DNA of 11,669 bases from Erysipelotrichaceae bacterium (GTDB lineage: Bacteria; Bacillota_I; Bacilli_A; Erysipelotrichales; Coprobacillaceae): positions 1 to 11,669 of the forward strand of contig JAJQGQ010000286.1 in the NCBI GenBank assembly GCA_021200395.1, written 5' to 3'. The notes under the pieces are model-generated. The model was not told the origin of the DNA and did no database searches. It saw only the letters and a list, made by a program, of their open reading frames with translations. The position numbers were made by a program, and so were the translations under genes. Shown one piece after another: positions 1 through 6,570 of the stretch. Each line of letters opens with the position of its first letter. Positions within the stretch are counted from its first letter, which is position 1.

Positions 1-358
1 TTGTGATACAGCAGGACGTTTACAAAATAAAGTTAATTTAATGAATGAATTAGAAAAGATGAATCGTATTATTAAACGTGTTGTTCCTGATGGACCTCAG
101 GAAACTTTATTAGTTATTGATGCAACAACGGGCCAAAATGGTGTTTCACAAGCTTCAGAATTTGCTAAGATTACCGATATTACTGGTATTGTTCTAACAA
201 AAATGGATGGTACTGCTAAAGGTGGTATTGTTTTATCTATTAAAGATAAGCTTAATATTCCTGTTAAATTTATTGGTTTAGGTGAACAAATGGATGATTT
301 ACAGGAATTTGATTTGGAACAATATATTTATGGTCTATGTAAGAATATGATGGAGTAA
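1..358 (+). CDS. ftsY: Signal recognition particle receptor FtsY, 3' part (5' end outside window)
   Basis: This is the C-terminal part of the SRP receptor GTPase, which docks ribosome-SRP complexes at the membrane and pairs with Ffh. The frame is open from base 2, so the gene begins upstream of the window. The first complete codons read CDTAGR, the G3 switch motif. After it come the VIDATTGQNG segment, the G4 motif TKMDG and the closing GLGEQMDDLQEFD loop, all in FtsY order. The text is FtsY rather than Ffh: it has TTGQN where Ffh has LTGQD, and it ends about 25 residues after the closing loop with no M domain. The stop is TAA at 356-358 and ylxM begins three bases later, so the two are almost certainly cotranscribed. 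The N-terminal A/N domains and the P-loop are not visible here. Confidence 0.96.
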   Translation, partial: CDTAGRLQNKVNLMNELEKMNRIIKRVVPDGPQETLLVIDATTGQNGVSQASEFAKITDITGIVLTKMDGTAKGGIVLSIKDKLNIPVKFIGLGEQMDDLQEFDLEQYIYGLCKNMME

Positions 359-361
359 AAG

Positions 362-691
362 ATGGAAGATAGTTTAGAAAAAAAACAACGTGTCAATCTT
401 TTGATGGATTGTTATGAAGAATTATTAACAGATAAGCAACAGCAATATCTTTCATTATATTATCAAGAAGATTTATCGTTAAGTGAAATAGCTGAAGAGC
501 TTAATGTTACTCGTAATGCTGTTTTTGATAATTTGAAACGTGCTGTACATTCATTAGAAAATTATGAAGATAAACTTCATTTACTGGCTAAACATCAACA
601 AAGAATAGATCTTATTGATCGTATTGAAAATGTTCAACAGCAAAGTAATGAAGAACTCGATGATTATTTAGAGATGTTAAGAAGGATATAG
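362..691 (+). CDS. ylxM: YlxM family SRP-operon helix-turn-helix protein
   Basis: A small (109 aa), highly charged protein of the YlxM/p13 family, encoded between ftsY and ffh in most Firmicutes. Residues about 38-60 (LSLSEIAEELNVTRNAVFDN onward) form a sigma-70 region-4-like helix-turn-helix, and the C-terminal third is predicted helical and acidic. Family knowledge links YlxM to the SRP pathway: in streptococci it binds SRP components and affects Ffh GTPase activity. The HTH also leaves a nucleic-acid-binding role possible. The start at 362 follows the ftsY stop by three bases and has no strong separate Shine-Dalgarno, which suggests translational coupling. The stop (TAG) overlaps the first base of the GGAGGG ribosome binding site of ffh. 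Confidence 0.93.
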   Translation: MEDSLEKKQRVNLLMDCYEELLTDKQQQYLSLYYQEDLSLSEIAEELNVTRNAVFDNLKRAVHSLENYEDKLHLLAKHQQRIDLIDRIENVQQQSNEELDDYLEMLRRI

Positions 692-703
692 GAGGGTGAA
701 TTT

Positions 704-2092
704 ATGGCTTTTGAATCTCTTTCTGAAAGATTGCAGGAAAGTTTAAAAAAGGTAAGAGGGCAAGCAACTTTAACTGAAGAAAATATGGACGAAATGTTTC
801 GTGAAATACGTTTAGCATTACTCGAAGCAGATGTTAACTATGATGTTGTTAAAGAATTTATTGCCAATACAAAAGAAAAAGCTTTAGGACAGGATGTTTT
901 GGGTTCTTTAAAACCTGGGCAAGTTGTTGTTAAAATAGTTCATGATGAATTGGTTGAATTGTTAGGAACTGAGGCTAGTGAACTAGATTTATCAAGTACG
1001 CCAACAATTATTATGATGGTTGGTTTACAAGGTTCTGGTAAAACAACTTCAGCTGCAAAAATTGCAAAATATTTGGTAGAAAAGAAAAGTAAGAAACCAT
1101 TATTAGTAGCTGCTGATATTTATCGTCCAGCAGCAATTGATCAGTTAGTTACTTTAGGAAATCAGCTTAATATTCCTGTCTTTGAAAAAGGAACTGATGT
1201 ATCAGCTCAGGATATTGTTCGTGATGCTTTGGCTTATGGAAAAGAGAATCATCATGATGTCATTTTAATAGATACGGCTGGTCGTTTACATATTGATGAA
1301 CCTTTGATGCAGGAATTAGCAGATATTAAAGAAATTGCACATCCTAGTGATATTTTATTAGTTGTTGATGCTTTGACAGGTCAGGATATTGTGAATGTTG
1401 CTTCTTCATTTAATGAACAATTAGGTATTACAGGTGCAGTACTTACGAAATTAGATGGTGACTCTCGTGGTGGTGGTGCTATTTCTATTAGACATGTTAC
1501 TCATGTACCAATTAAATTTATAGGAACAGGTGAAAAACTTGATGCTATTGATTTATTTTATCCAGATCGTATGGCTGATAGAATTCTAGGTATGGGTGAT
1601 GTTGTTTCATTAGTGGAAAAAGTCCAAGATGTTTATGATGAAAAAGAATCTATTAAGACAGTAGAGCGTATGCAACAAGGTGTCTTTGGTTTTGATGATC
1701 TTTTGGAACAAATGCATAATATGCAAAAATTAGGCCCGATTTCTGGCATTATGAAAATGATTCCAGGTATGCCTAAAGTCGATATTGATGATGAAGAAAC
1801 GAATCAACGTTTTAAGGTTATGGAATCTATCATTTATTCTATGACACCTGAAGAAAGAAAAAATCCTGATTTATTGAATGCCAAAAGAAAGATAAGAATT
1901 GCGAATGGTTCAGGCCATACTGTAGCAGAAGTCAATCGTTTGGTTAAACAACTTGAAAATACTAAACAAATGATGAAACAAATGGGAAATATTGATCCTG
2001 TTACTGGTATGCCAACACAACGTAAAAAACAAAATAACACATATAATCCTTATCGTAAGAAAGTTAGACATAAAAAGAAGAAAAAAAGATAA
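704..2092 (+). CDS. ffh: Signal recognition particle protein Ffh (SRP54)
   Basis: The GTPase subunit of the bacterial SRP, which binds signal sequences and 4.5S/scRNA and delivers nascent chains to FtsY. At 462 aa it has the usual full length. Residues 1-90 form the helical N domain. The G domain shows the P-loop GLQGSGKTT (107-115), ADIYRPAA (about 137-144), DTAGR (190-194), VDALTGQD, TKLDGD (248-253) and the closing GTGEKLD loop (274-280). From about residue 300 comes the Met-rich M domain, with the RNA-binding helix-turn-helix region KRKIRIANGSG. The last 20 residues are a very basic Lys/Arg tail. The usual Ser of the SRxxRIAxGSG motif is replaced by Ala-Lys here. The start is fixed by GGAGGG at 691-696. 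No terminator is seen before the rpsP promoter. Confidence 0.98.
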   Translation: MAFESLSERLQESLKKVRGQATLTEENMDEMFREIRLALLEADVNYDVVKEFIANTKEKALGQDVLGSLKPGQVVVKIVHDELVELLGTEASELDLSSTPTIIMMVGLQGSGKTTSAAKIAKYLVEKKSKKPLLVAADIYRPAAIDQLVTLGNQLNIPVFEKGTDVSAQDIVRDALAYGKENHHDVILIDTAGRLHIDEPLMQELADIKEIAHPSDILLVVDALTGQDIVNVASSFNEQLGITGAVLTKLDGDSRGGGAISIRHVTHVPIKFIGTGEKLDAIDLFYPDRMADRILGMGDVVSLVEKVQDVYDEKESIKTVERMQQGVFGFDDLLEQMHNMQKLGPISGIMKMIPGMPKVDIDDEETNQRFKVMESIIYSMTPEERKNPDLLNAKRKIRIANGSGHTVAEVNRLVKQLENTKQMMKQMGNIDPVTGMPTQRKKQNNTYNPYRKKVRHKKKKKR

Positions 2093-2110
2093 GATGTTAA
2101 GGAAAAATAC

Positions 2111-2138
2111 TTGACAGATACTTTATTTATGTTATTAT
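2111..2138 (+). promoter_or_regulatory. Sigma-A type promoter for rpsP operon
   Basis: A perfect -35 box TTGACA (2111-2116) and a -10 box TATTAT (2133-2138, five of six matches to TATAAT) are separated by 16 bases, in the gap between ffh and rpsP. TTATAT at 2135-2140 with an 18-base spacer is an alternative -10. Either would start transcription around 2145, leaving a leader of roughly 25 bases before rpsP, too short for a complex riboswitch. This promoter would give rpsP-khpA expression separate from, and added to, readthrough from ftsY-ylxM-ffh. Confidence 0.85.
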
Positions 2139-2168
2139 ATGTAAGCAAACAATAAATGGAGGTAAATT

Positions 2169-2444
2169 ATGGCTGTTAAAATTAGATTAAAAAGAATGGG
2201 TGCAAAAAAAGCACCATATTATAGAATTGTTGTAGCAGATTCAAGATCAAAAAGAGATGGACGTTTCATCGAACAAGTAGGAACTTATGATCCAACTAAA
2301 AATCCTGCTGTTATAACAGTTAAAGAAGAAGAAATCTTATCATGGTTAGAAAAAGGTGCTCAACCATCTGATACTGTTAGAAGTATTTTAAAGAGTGAAG
2401 GAATCATGAAAAAATTTGCTGATCAAAAAAATGCAAAGAAATAG
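2169..2444 (+). CDS. rpsP: 30S ribosomal protein S16 (bS16)
   Basis: A 91-residue bS16, an early-binding 16S rRNA protein important for 30S assembly. The N-terminus MAVKIRLKRMGAKKAPYYRI and the following VVADSR..RDGRFIEQVGTYDP block are the conserved family core, followed by WLEKGAQPSDTVRSIL. Length is normal. The Shine-Dalgarno GGAGG (2158-2162) lies six bases before the ATG. It is the first gene after the promoter at 2111-2138 and is followed 12 bases later by khpA, the usual Firmicutes arrangement. Confidence 0.98.
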   Translation: MAVKIRLKRMGAKKAPYYRIVVADSRSKRDGRFIEQVGTYDPTKNPAVITVKEEEILSWLEKGAQPSDTVRSILKSEGIMKKFADQKNAKK

Positions 2445-2456
2445 TGGTGAGTATTC

Positions 2457-2708
2457 ATGGATTATGTAAAGACGTTACATGATATCGCAGTTGAACTTGT
2501 CCAAGATAAAGAGCATCTTGAAGTAAGAGAGATGCCTTCTTTAGAAGAAGATACAGTTGTTCTATATGTATATGCTTCACATGATGATATTGCGAAACTT
2601 ATTGGAAGAAAAGGTATGATGGCTAATTCTATTCGTCAACTTATGTCTGTTTCTGGACGTTTGAATAATAAGCGATTAGACATCAAATTTGAATCGTATG
2701 GAGAATAG
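2457..2708 (+). CDS. khpA: KH-domain RNA-binding protein KhpA (YlqC family)
   Basis: An 83-residue single KH-domain protein. The diagnostic GxxG loop is seen as IGRKG (G50 to G53), followed by the helix MMANSIRQLM and a C-terminal strand RLDIKFESYGE. KhpA works with KhpB/EloR as a small-RNA and mRNA-binding pair that affects cell elongation and division in streptococci and other Firmicutes. Its place between rpsP and rimM is standard. ylqD, which lies next in Bacillus, is absent here. The ribosome binding site is weak (GGTGAG at 2446-2451), so translation may be partly coupled to rpsP. The stop codon TAG (2706-2708) is inside the 5' arm of a terminator-like hairpin, described separately. Confidence 0.95.
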   Translation: MDYVKTLHDIAVELVQDKEHLEVREMPSLEEDTVVLYVYASHDDIAKLIGRKGMMANSIRQLMSVSGRLNNKRLDIKFESYGE

Positions 2709-2727
2709 ATGTTTGCATCTATTTTTT
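2704..2727 (+). terminator. Small intrinsic terminator/attenuator embracing the khpA stop codon
   Basis: AATAGATG (2704-2711) and CATCTATT (2716-2723) are perfect reverse complements. They form an eight-base-pair stem with a TTTG loop, and T2722-T2727 form a six-base U-tract. The stem is AT-rich and probably only partly efficient. It lies between khpA and the rimM Shine-Dalgarno, in the middle of an otherwise continuous gene run. The khpA stop codon is inside the 5' arm, so a terminating ribosome would cover half the stem. It is best read as a leaky internal terminator or attenuator that lowers rimM-trmD expression relative to rpsP-khpA. Its function is inferred; only the structure is seen. 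Confidence 0.6.
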
Positions 2728-2734
2728 CATTATT

Positions 2735-2740
2735 AGGAGA
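2735..2740 (+). promoter_or_regulatory. Ribosome binding site that sets the rimM start
   Basis: AGGAGA lies four bases before ATG 2745. It selects this ATG over the in-frame upstream ATG at 2709, which is inside the hairpin at 2704-2727 and has no Shine-Dalgarno of its own. Confidence 0.8.
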
Positions 2741-2744
2741 ATTT

Positions 2745-3248
2745 ATGGAAAAAGTAATAATTGGAAAGATTGTGAATACTCATGGTATCAGAGGAGAATT
2801 AAAAGTTAAATCTATGACAGATTTTCCTGAAGAACGATTTGATAAGGGAGCTATTGTGACTTTACATTATCAAAATCAGGATATTAATATGGAAGTATTA
2901 AGACATCGCTATCATAAAGGTCATATCTTAGTTACTTTTAAAGGTTATGAAGATATTAATCTTGTGGAAAAGTATAAGGGTTGTGAACTTTATTGTGATA
3001 AAGATGATTCCTTATTAGATGATGGAGAATATTATGTTGATGATTTAATAGGTTGTCAAGTTTATAATTATGATTGTTATATAGGTGATGTCGTTGAAGT
3101 ACAGTTATATGATCATCATGATATTTTGGTTGTGCAAGGTGAACAAAAAGTGATGATTCCTTATGTTGATGCATTTGTTAAAAATGAAGATATTGATCAT
3201 AAACGTATCGATGTAGAATTGATAGAAGGGTTTATTGATGAAGATTGA
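2745..3248 (+). CDS. rimM: 16S rRNA processing/ribosome maturation factor RimM
   Basis: RimM binds the 30S head (with S19) and is needed for late 16S maturation. From ATG 2745 the protein is 167 aa, a normal family length. It begins MEKVIIGKIVNTHGIRGELK, the conserved N-terminal RimM domain signature. The C-terminal PRC-barrel domain begins near GEYYVDDLIGC and ends with the typical IPYV..FVKNEDID..RIDVELIEG block. An in-frame ATG at 2709 would add 12 residues (MFASIF...) with no family counterpart. Because that ATG lies inside a terminator hairpin and lacks a ribosome binding site, it was rejected. The 3' end overlaps trmD by 11 bases, consistent with coupling. Confidence 0.96.
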   Translation: MEKVIIGKIVNTHGIRGELKVKSMTDFPEERFDKGAIVTLHYQNQDINMEVLRHRYHKGHILVTFKGYEDINLVEKYKGCELYCDKDDSLLDDGEYYVDDLIGCQVYNYDCYIGDVVEVQLYDHHDILVVQGEQKVMIPYVDAFVKNEDIDHKRIDVELIEGFIDED

Positions 3249-3957
3249 TATTTTATCTTTATTTCCTGATATGTTTACAGGATTTTTAAATACATCTATT
3301 ATTAAGCGTGCTATTGATAGTCATATTGTTGAAGTGAATATTCATGATTTTCGAGAATTTGCGGATAATAAGCATAAAAAAGTTGATGATTATCCTTATG
3401 GTGGTGGCCAGGGAATGGTACTAATGTGTCAACCAATTGTTGATTGTTTGAAAACTTTAACGACTCCAAAATCACTTGTCATTCTTATGTCACCACAAGG
3501 ACAAACGCTTCAGCAATCAGTAAGTGTTCAATTGGCTCAATATGAACATCTTATTATTATTTGTGGACATTATGAAGGTTTTGATGAACGTATTAGAGAT
3601 TATGTTGATATGGAATTATCTATTGGGGATTATATTTTAACTGGTGGTGAGCTGGCAAGCATGGTTGTTTGTGATTCGATTATTCGATTATTGGATGGTG
3701 CTATTAGGGAAACAAGTCATGAGGATGATAGCTTTAGTGAAGGTTTATTAGAGTATCCACAATATACTAGGCCATATGAATATGATGGAAATGCTGTGCC
3801 TGATGTGTTATTAAGTGGACATCATGAAAATATTCGTCAATGGCGTCTTAAGCAATCCTTGCTTAAAACTTATCGTCAAAGACCAGATTTATTGGAAAAG
3901 AAAGAACTCACAAAAGAAGAATTAAAAATTTTACAGGAAATTAAAGAAAACAATTGA
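3238..3957 (+). CDS. trmD: tRNA (guanine37-N1)-methyltransferase TrmD
   Basis: TrmD makes m1G37 in tRNAs that read CNN/GGN-type codons, using S-adenosylmethionine, and so prevents +1 frameshifting. The 239-residue protein has the SPOUT/trefoil-knot core: MKIDILSLFPDMF at the start, YGGGQGMVLM (about 54-63), SPQG (85-88), CGHYEGFDERI (109-119) and SIGDYILTGGE (128-138). It also has the catalytic region R157...D164-S-F and the tRNA-binding LLSGHHENIRQWR near 191-203. ATG 3238 is chosen over the TTG one codon upstream because homologues begin MKIDI and GAAGGG (3225-3230) sits seven bases before it. The start lies inside the end of rimM. Confidence 0.98.
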   Translation: MKIDILSLFPDMFTGFLNTSIIKRAIDSHIVEVNIHDFREFADNKHKKVDDYPYGGGQGMVLMCQPIVDCLKTLTTPKSLVILMSPQGQTLQQSVSVQLAQYEHLIIICGHYEGFDERIRDYVDMELSIGDYILTGGELASMVVCDSIIRLLDGAIRETSHEDDSFSEGLLEYPQYTRPYEYDGNAVPDVLLSGHHENIRQWRLKQSLLKTYRQRPDLLEKKELTKEELKILQEIKENN

Positions 3958-3985
3958 TTTTTTCATGCTTTAATGATAATATAAT
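3954..3985 (+). promoter_or_regulatory. Candidate promoter for rplS
   Basis: A perfect TATAAT is at 3980-3985, just after trmD ends. The -35 is poor: TTGATT at 3954-3959 would be 20 bases away, or 15 if GATAAT at 3975-3980 is the true -10. Transcription would start near 3992, exactly where the structured leader of rplS begins, which supports the call. Confidence is moderate because of the -35 spacing. Confidence 0.45.
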
Positions 3986-3990
3986 CAAGT

Positions 3991-4060
3991 CGTTTGGCGC
4001 AGAAGCTCCGCTGGTTATTAAACGTATGAACTTCGAAGACTAAAATTTGATAAAAGGAGG
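3991..4060 (+). promoter_or_regulatory. Probable L19 leader (structured autoregulatory 5' UTR of rplS)
   Basis: The 113-base gap before rplS is long for this operon and holds paired elements. CGTTT (3991-3995) pairs with AAACG (4020-4024). Inside it GCG (3997-3999) pairs with CGC (4009-4011). CTTCGAAG (4031-4038) is self-complementary, and its CTTC could instead pair with GAAG (4002-4005) in the upstream loop. The segment ends at AAAGGAGG, the rplS ribosome binding site. A low-GC Gram-positive L19 leader family, in which L19 is thought to bind its own mRNA, is known. Assignment here rests on position and pairing, because its consensus could not be aligned by eye. Confidence 0.55.
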
Positions 4061-4070
4061 AAGTCATATT

Positions 4071-4421
4071 ATGAATATGCAATTAGTAGATCAAATCACT
4101 AAGAAACAATTAAGAAATGATATTCCAGATTTCAAACCTGGGGACACTTTAAAAGTTTATGTCCGTATTCAAGAAGGAAACAAAACACGTTTACAGTTAT
4201 TTGAAGGTGTTTGTATTTCTCGTAAAGGTGGAGGTATTTCTGAATCATTTACAGTTAGAAAGATTTCTTACCAGGTTGGTGTAGAAAGAACTTTCCCGCT
4301 TCATTCACCAATTATTGATAGAATTGAAGTTGCTAAGGTTGGTAAAGTACGTAGAGCTAAATTACATTACTTACGTGGATTATCTGGAAAAGCTGCAAGA
4401 ATTAAAGAAATTCGTAAATAA
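4071..4421 (+). CDS. rplS: 50S ribosomal protein L19 (bL19)
   Basis: A 116-residue bL19, located at the 30S-50S interface. Conserved blocks are visible throughout: QLRNDIPDFKPGDTLKVYV, ING-type loop EGNKTRLQLFEGV, the RKGGGISESFTVRKISYQVG..RTFPLHSP core, and the C-terminal GKVRRAKLHYLRGLSGKAARIKEIRK. ATG 4071 is used because AAAGGAGG (4053-4060) is ten bases upstream and the product then has the family length. A TTG at 4047 lies upstream of the Shine-Dalgarno, so it is not the start. The stop TAA shares its last base with a terminator stem. Confidence 0.97.
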   Translation: MNMQLVDQITKKQLRNDIPDFKPGDTLKVYVRIQEGNKTRLQLFEGVCISRKGGGISESFTVRKISYQVGVERTFPLHSPIIDRIEVAKVGKVRRAKLHYLRGLSGKAARIKEIRK

Positions 4422-4446
4422 AGTATGGGGAAACTCATACTTTTTT
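4421..4446 (+). terminator. Intrinsic terminator after rplS
   Basis: AAGTATG (4421-4427) pairs with CATACTT (4436-4442). A possible G-U pair (4428-4435) closes a GGAAAC loop, and T4441-T4446 form the U-tract. The stem starts on the last base of the rplS stop codon. lepB begins 19 bases later with its own strong Shine-Dalgarno and no evident promoter, so termination is presumably partial. Confidence 0.75.
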
Positions 4447-4464
4447 GCTTAATAGGAGGTTATT

Positions 4465-5007
4465 ATGAAAAATAAACAAGTTTTATTGTCAATTGTTGAA
4501 TTTGTTGTAGTTGTAGCCGTTACTATTTGTGTTTTTAAATTTGTGGCTATTCCGATTAGGATTGATGGATCTTCTATGGAGAATACATTGCATGATGATG
4601 ACATTGCCTTAATTAATGCTATTGGTGTTAATGAAAATAATATTGAAAGATTTGATATTGTTGTCGCTTATAGCGATCAACTTGATGAAAAAATTATTAA
4701 AAGAGTTATTGGGTTACCAGGGGAAACGATTAAATTTGAAAATGATGTTTTATATGTTAATGATGAAATTGTAGTTCAGGATTTTTTAGACAGTGATTTT
4801 GTTGAGGAATCTAAAATAACTTATAATGTTGATCAGTTTACTGAAGATTTTGAAGTTGTTTTAGGTGATGGTGAATATTTCCTGATGGGTGATAATCGTT
4901 TAAGATCAACGGATTCTAGAGTTTTAGGGGCTTTTACAATTGATGATATTATTGGGTTTAAAGGATTGGTTATTTACCCATTTAATAGTATTCAATGGAT
5001 GGAATAA
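4465..5007 (+). CDS. lepB: Signal peptidase I (type I leader peptidase)
   Basis: A membrane-anchored serine protease that removes signal peptides from secreted proteins on the outer face of the membrane. The 180-residue, single-anchor Gram-positive form is seen. A hydrophobic segment spans about 7-28, followed by the box B motif DGSSMENTL with nucleophile S37 just before M38. Box D is IIKRVIGLPGE with the general-base lysine K79, and box E is GDNRLRSTDSRVLG near the C-terminus. The usual SMxPTL is SMENTL here, with Pro replaced by Asn, a minor substitution. The start is set by AGGAGG (4454-4459). A lepB between rplS and rbgA is common in Clostridia-like genomes but is not the Bacillus arrangement. 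Confidence 0.95.
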   Translation: MKNKQVLLSIVEFVVVVAVTICVFKFVAIPIRIDGSSMENTLHDDDIALINAIGVNENNIERFDIVVAYSDQLDEKIIKRVIGLPGETIKFENDVLYVNDEIVVQDFLDSDFVEESKITYNVDQFTEDFEVVLGDGEYFLMGDNRLRSTDSRVLGAFTIDDIIGFKGLVIYPFNSIQWME

Positions 5008-5011
5008 TCAT

Positions 5012-5881
5012 ATGGCACAAATACAATGGTATCCTGGCCATATGCAAAAGGCCAAAAGAGAAATAAGTGATAAATTAAAGGTCATTGACATTGTTATAGA
5101 ATTGGTTGATGCAAGAGCGCCATACTCTTCTAAAAATCCAATGCTCAATGATATTATTCAAAATAAACCTAGACTCATTGTTTTAACCAAAAAAGACATG
5201 GCTGATGATTTAGTGACGAAACAATGGCTTGATTATTATCAGCAGCATCATTATTATGCTATGAGTGTTAATTTAAAGAATTTTAATGAATATCAAATGA
5301 TTATTGATCAATGTCGTTTTATTTTAAAAGATAAAATGGCAAAGGAACAATCTCGTGGTATAAAACCACGTGCTATAAGAGCCATGGTTTTAGGTATACC
5401 TAATGTTGGTAAATCGACTTTTATTAATAAATTAGCTTCGCGAAAAGCCACTGTAACAGGCAATAAACCTGGAGTTACAAAATCTCAGCAAATTATTAGA
5501 GTAGCTAAAGATTTTGAATTATTTGATACGCCAGGGGTTTTATGGCCTAAATTTGAAGATGAAAGAATTGCTAAGAATATTGCTTTAATTGGTTCAATTA
5601 AACAGGATATTCTTCCTTTAGATGATTTATTTATCTATGCTATGAAATATCTTAGTGAATATTATCCACAGTTACTACAAAATCGTTATCAGTTATCGAT
5701 AGATTTAGAGGATGAAAATTGGCTTATTAATACTTTTGATCATATTGCTAAGCTGCGAAGAATCAAACCTATTAGAGGGGAAACTGATTATGATAGAGTT
5801 ATGCAATTATTTTTTAGTGAGATTAATAATGGTATTATTGGTTCATTATCATGGGAGGATCCGACATGTGTGAAAGAGTAG
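5012..5881 (+). CDS. rbgA: Ribosome biogenesis GTPase RbgA (YlqF)
   Basis: A circularly permuted GTPase required for late 50S assembly, including incorporation of L16 and associated proteins. The permuted order is plain: G4 TKKD (59-62) comes first, then a G5-like SVN (85-87), then the P-loop GIPNVGKST (128-136), G2 region GVTK (154-157) and G3 DTPG (172-175). The N-terminal WYPGHM supplies H10, the position of the family's proposed catalytic histidine. The C-terminal helical ANTAR-like region covers roughly 200-289. ATG 5012 gives 289 aa and the conserved MAQIQWYPGHM start. An upstream in-frame ATG at 4940 would lie deep inside lepB. The ribosome binding site is weak (GGATGG inside the lepB end), so coupling across the four-base gap is likely. 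Confidence 0.96.
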   Translation: MAQIQWYPGHMQKAKREISDKLKVIDIVIELVDARAPYSSKNPMLNDIIQNKPRLIVLTKKDMADDLVTKQWLDYYQQHHYYAMSVNLKNFNEYQMIIDQCRFILKDKMAKEQSRGIKPRAIRAMVLGIPNVGKSTFINKLASRKATVTGNKPGVTKSQQIIRVAKDFELFDTPGVLWPKFEDERIAKNIALIGSIKQDILPLDDLFIYAMKYLSEYYPQLLQNRYQLSIDLEDENWLINTFDHIAKLRRIKPIRGETDYDRVMQLFFSEINNGIIGSLSWEDPTCVKE

Positions 5882-6507
5882 AATATGAACGTCATGCTTA
5901 TCAATTAGGTAAGCAATATATTATTGGTTTAGATGAAGCTGGTAGAGGACCAATGGCTGGCCCTTTAGTCGTAGCTGGAGTTATTTTTCCAAAAGGTTAT
6001 GTGAATAATGAAATCAATGATTCTAAAAAGTTATCAGAAAAGAAACGTGAAAAATTATTTGATATTATTAAACATGATGCTCTCGCTTATCAAATTGAAA
6101 TTATAAGTATAGAGGATGTTGATAAGCTTAATGTTTATCAAGCTTCACGTTTAGGCATGATTAATGCTATTAAACATATATCCATTCAACCTGATTATGC
6201 TTTAAGCGATGCGATGCCTTTAGGCGATGTTATTGAACATGAGGCTATTATTAAAGGTGACAGTAAGTCTATTTCGATAGGAGCTGCAAGTATTCTTGCT
6301 AAAGTAACAAGAGATCATATTATGCTAGAATATGATAAACAATATCCTGAATATGGCTTTGCTTCGCATAAAGGATATCCAACCAAACAACATAAAGAAG
6401 CGCTTCAAAAATATGGTGTGACCCCCATTCATCGACGTTCATTTCAACCTGTTAAAGATGCATTAACTATACAATTAACAATTGATAGTGATGAATTCAA
6501 ATTATAA
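5866..6507 (+). CDS. rnhB: Ribonuclease HII
   Basis: RNase HII cleaves RNA in RNA/DNA hybrids and removes single ribonucleotides from DNA. The acidic active site is intact: GLDEAGRGPMAGP (D23, E24), the third carboxylate D115 in ALSDAM, and D132 in IIKGDSKS. Also visible are DSKKLSE (52-58), LNVYQAS (88-94), AASILAKVTRD (140-150) and the C-terminal SHKGYPTKQH...HRRSFQPV. The product is 213 aa. ATG 5866 is chosen because GGGAGG (5853-5858) lies seven bases upstream, whereas ATG 5851 partly precedes and overlaps that site. The start overlaps the rbgA 3' end by 16 bases. This is the last gene of the ribosome-associated run; no terminator is evident behind it. Confidence 0.96.
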   Translation: MCERVEYERHAYQLGKQYIIGLDEAGRGPMAGPLVVAGVIFPKGYVNNEINDSKKLSEKKREKLFDIIKHDALAYQIEIISIEDVDKLNVYQASRLGMINAIKHISIQPDYALSDAMPLGDVIEHEAIIKGDSKSISIGAASILAKVTRDHIMLEYDKQYPEYGFASHKGYPTKQHKEALQKYGVTPIHRRSFQPVKDALTIQLTIDSDEFKL

Positions 6508-6513
6508 TATCAC

Positions 6514-6542
6514 TTGACATTTAATTCCTATATGTTTACTAT
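6514..6542 (+). promoter_or_regulatory. Sigma-A type promoter for the gamma-glutamyl ligase cluster
   Basis: A perfect TTGACA (6514-6519), a 17-base spacer and TACTAT (6537-6542, four of six) occur in the 63-base gap after rnhB. The start of transcription would be near 6549, giving a leader of about 20 bases. No terminator separates it from rnhB, so some readthrough from upstream is also possible. No repeat resembling an operator was seen. Confidence 0.7.
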
Positions 6543-6570
6543 GAATATATAGAGAGAATGGGGTGTAATT

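Noticed and set aside
1834..2040. Antisense open frame under the 3' part of ffh
   Set aside because: Lies wholly within a conserved gene, has no recognisable motif or ribosome binding site; a shadow of AT-rich coding.
2709..2744. Upstream in-frame ATG for rimM giving a 12-residue extension
   Set aside because: No Shine-Dalgarno, the ATG is inside a hairpin stem, and the extension matches nothing in the RimM family; AGGAGA fits ATG 2745.
2956..3174. Antisense open frame under rimM
   Set aside because: His/Asn/Leu-rich low-complexity translation produced by GAT/TAT-rich codons on the other strand; no initiation signals.
5851..5865. Upstream ATG for rnhB (MGGSD extension)
   Set aside because: It overlaps the GGGAGG ribosome binding site that serves ATG 5866.
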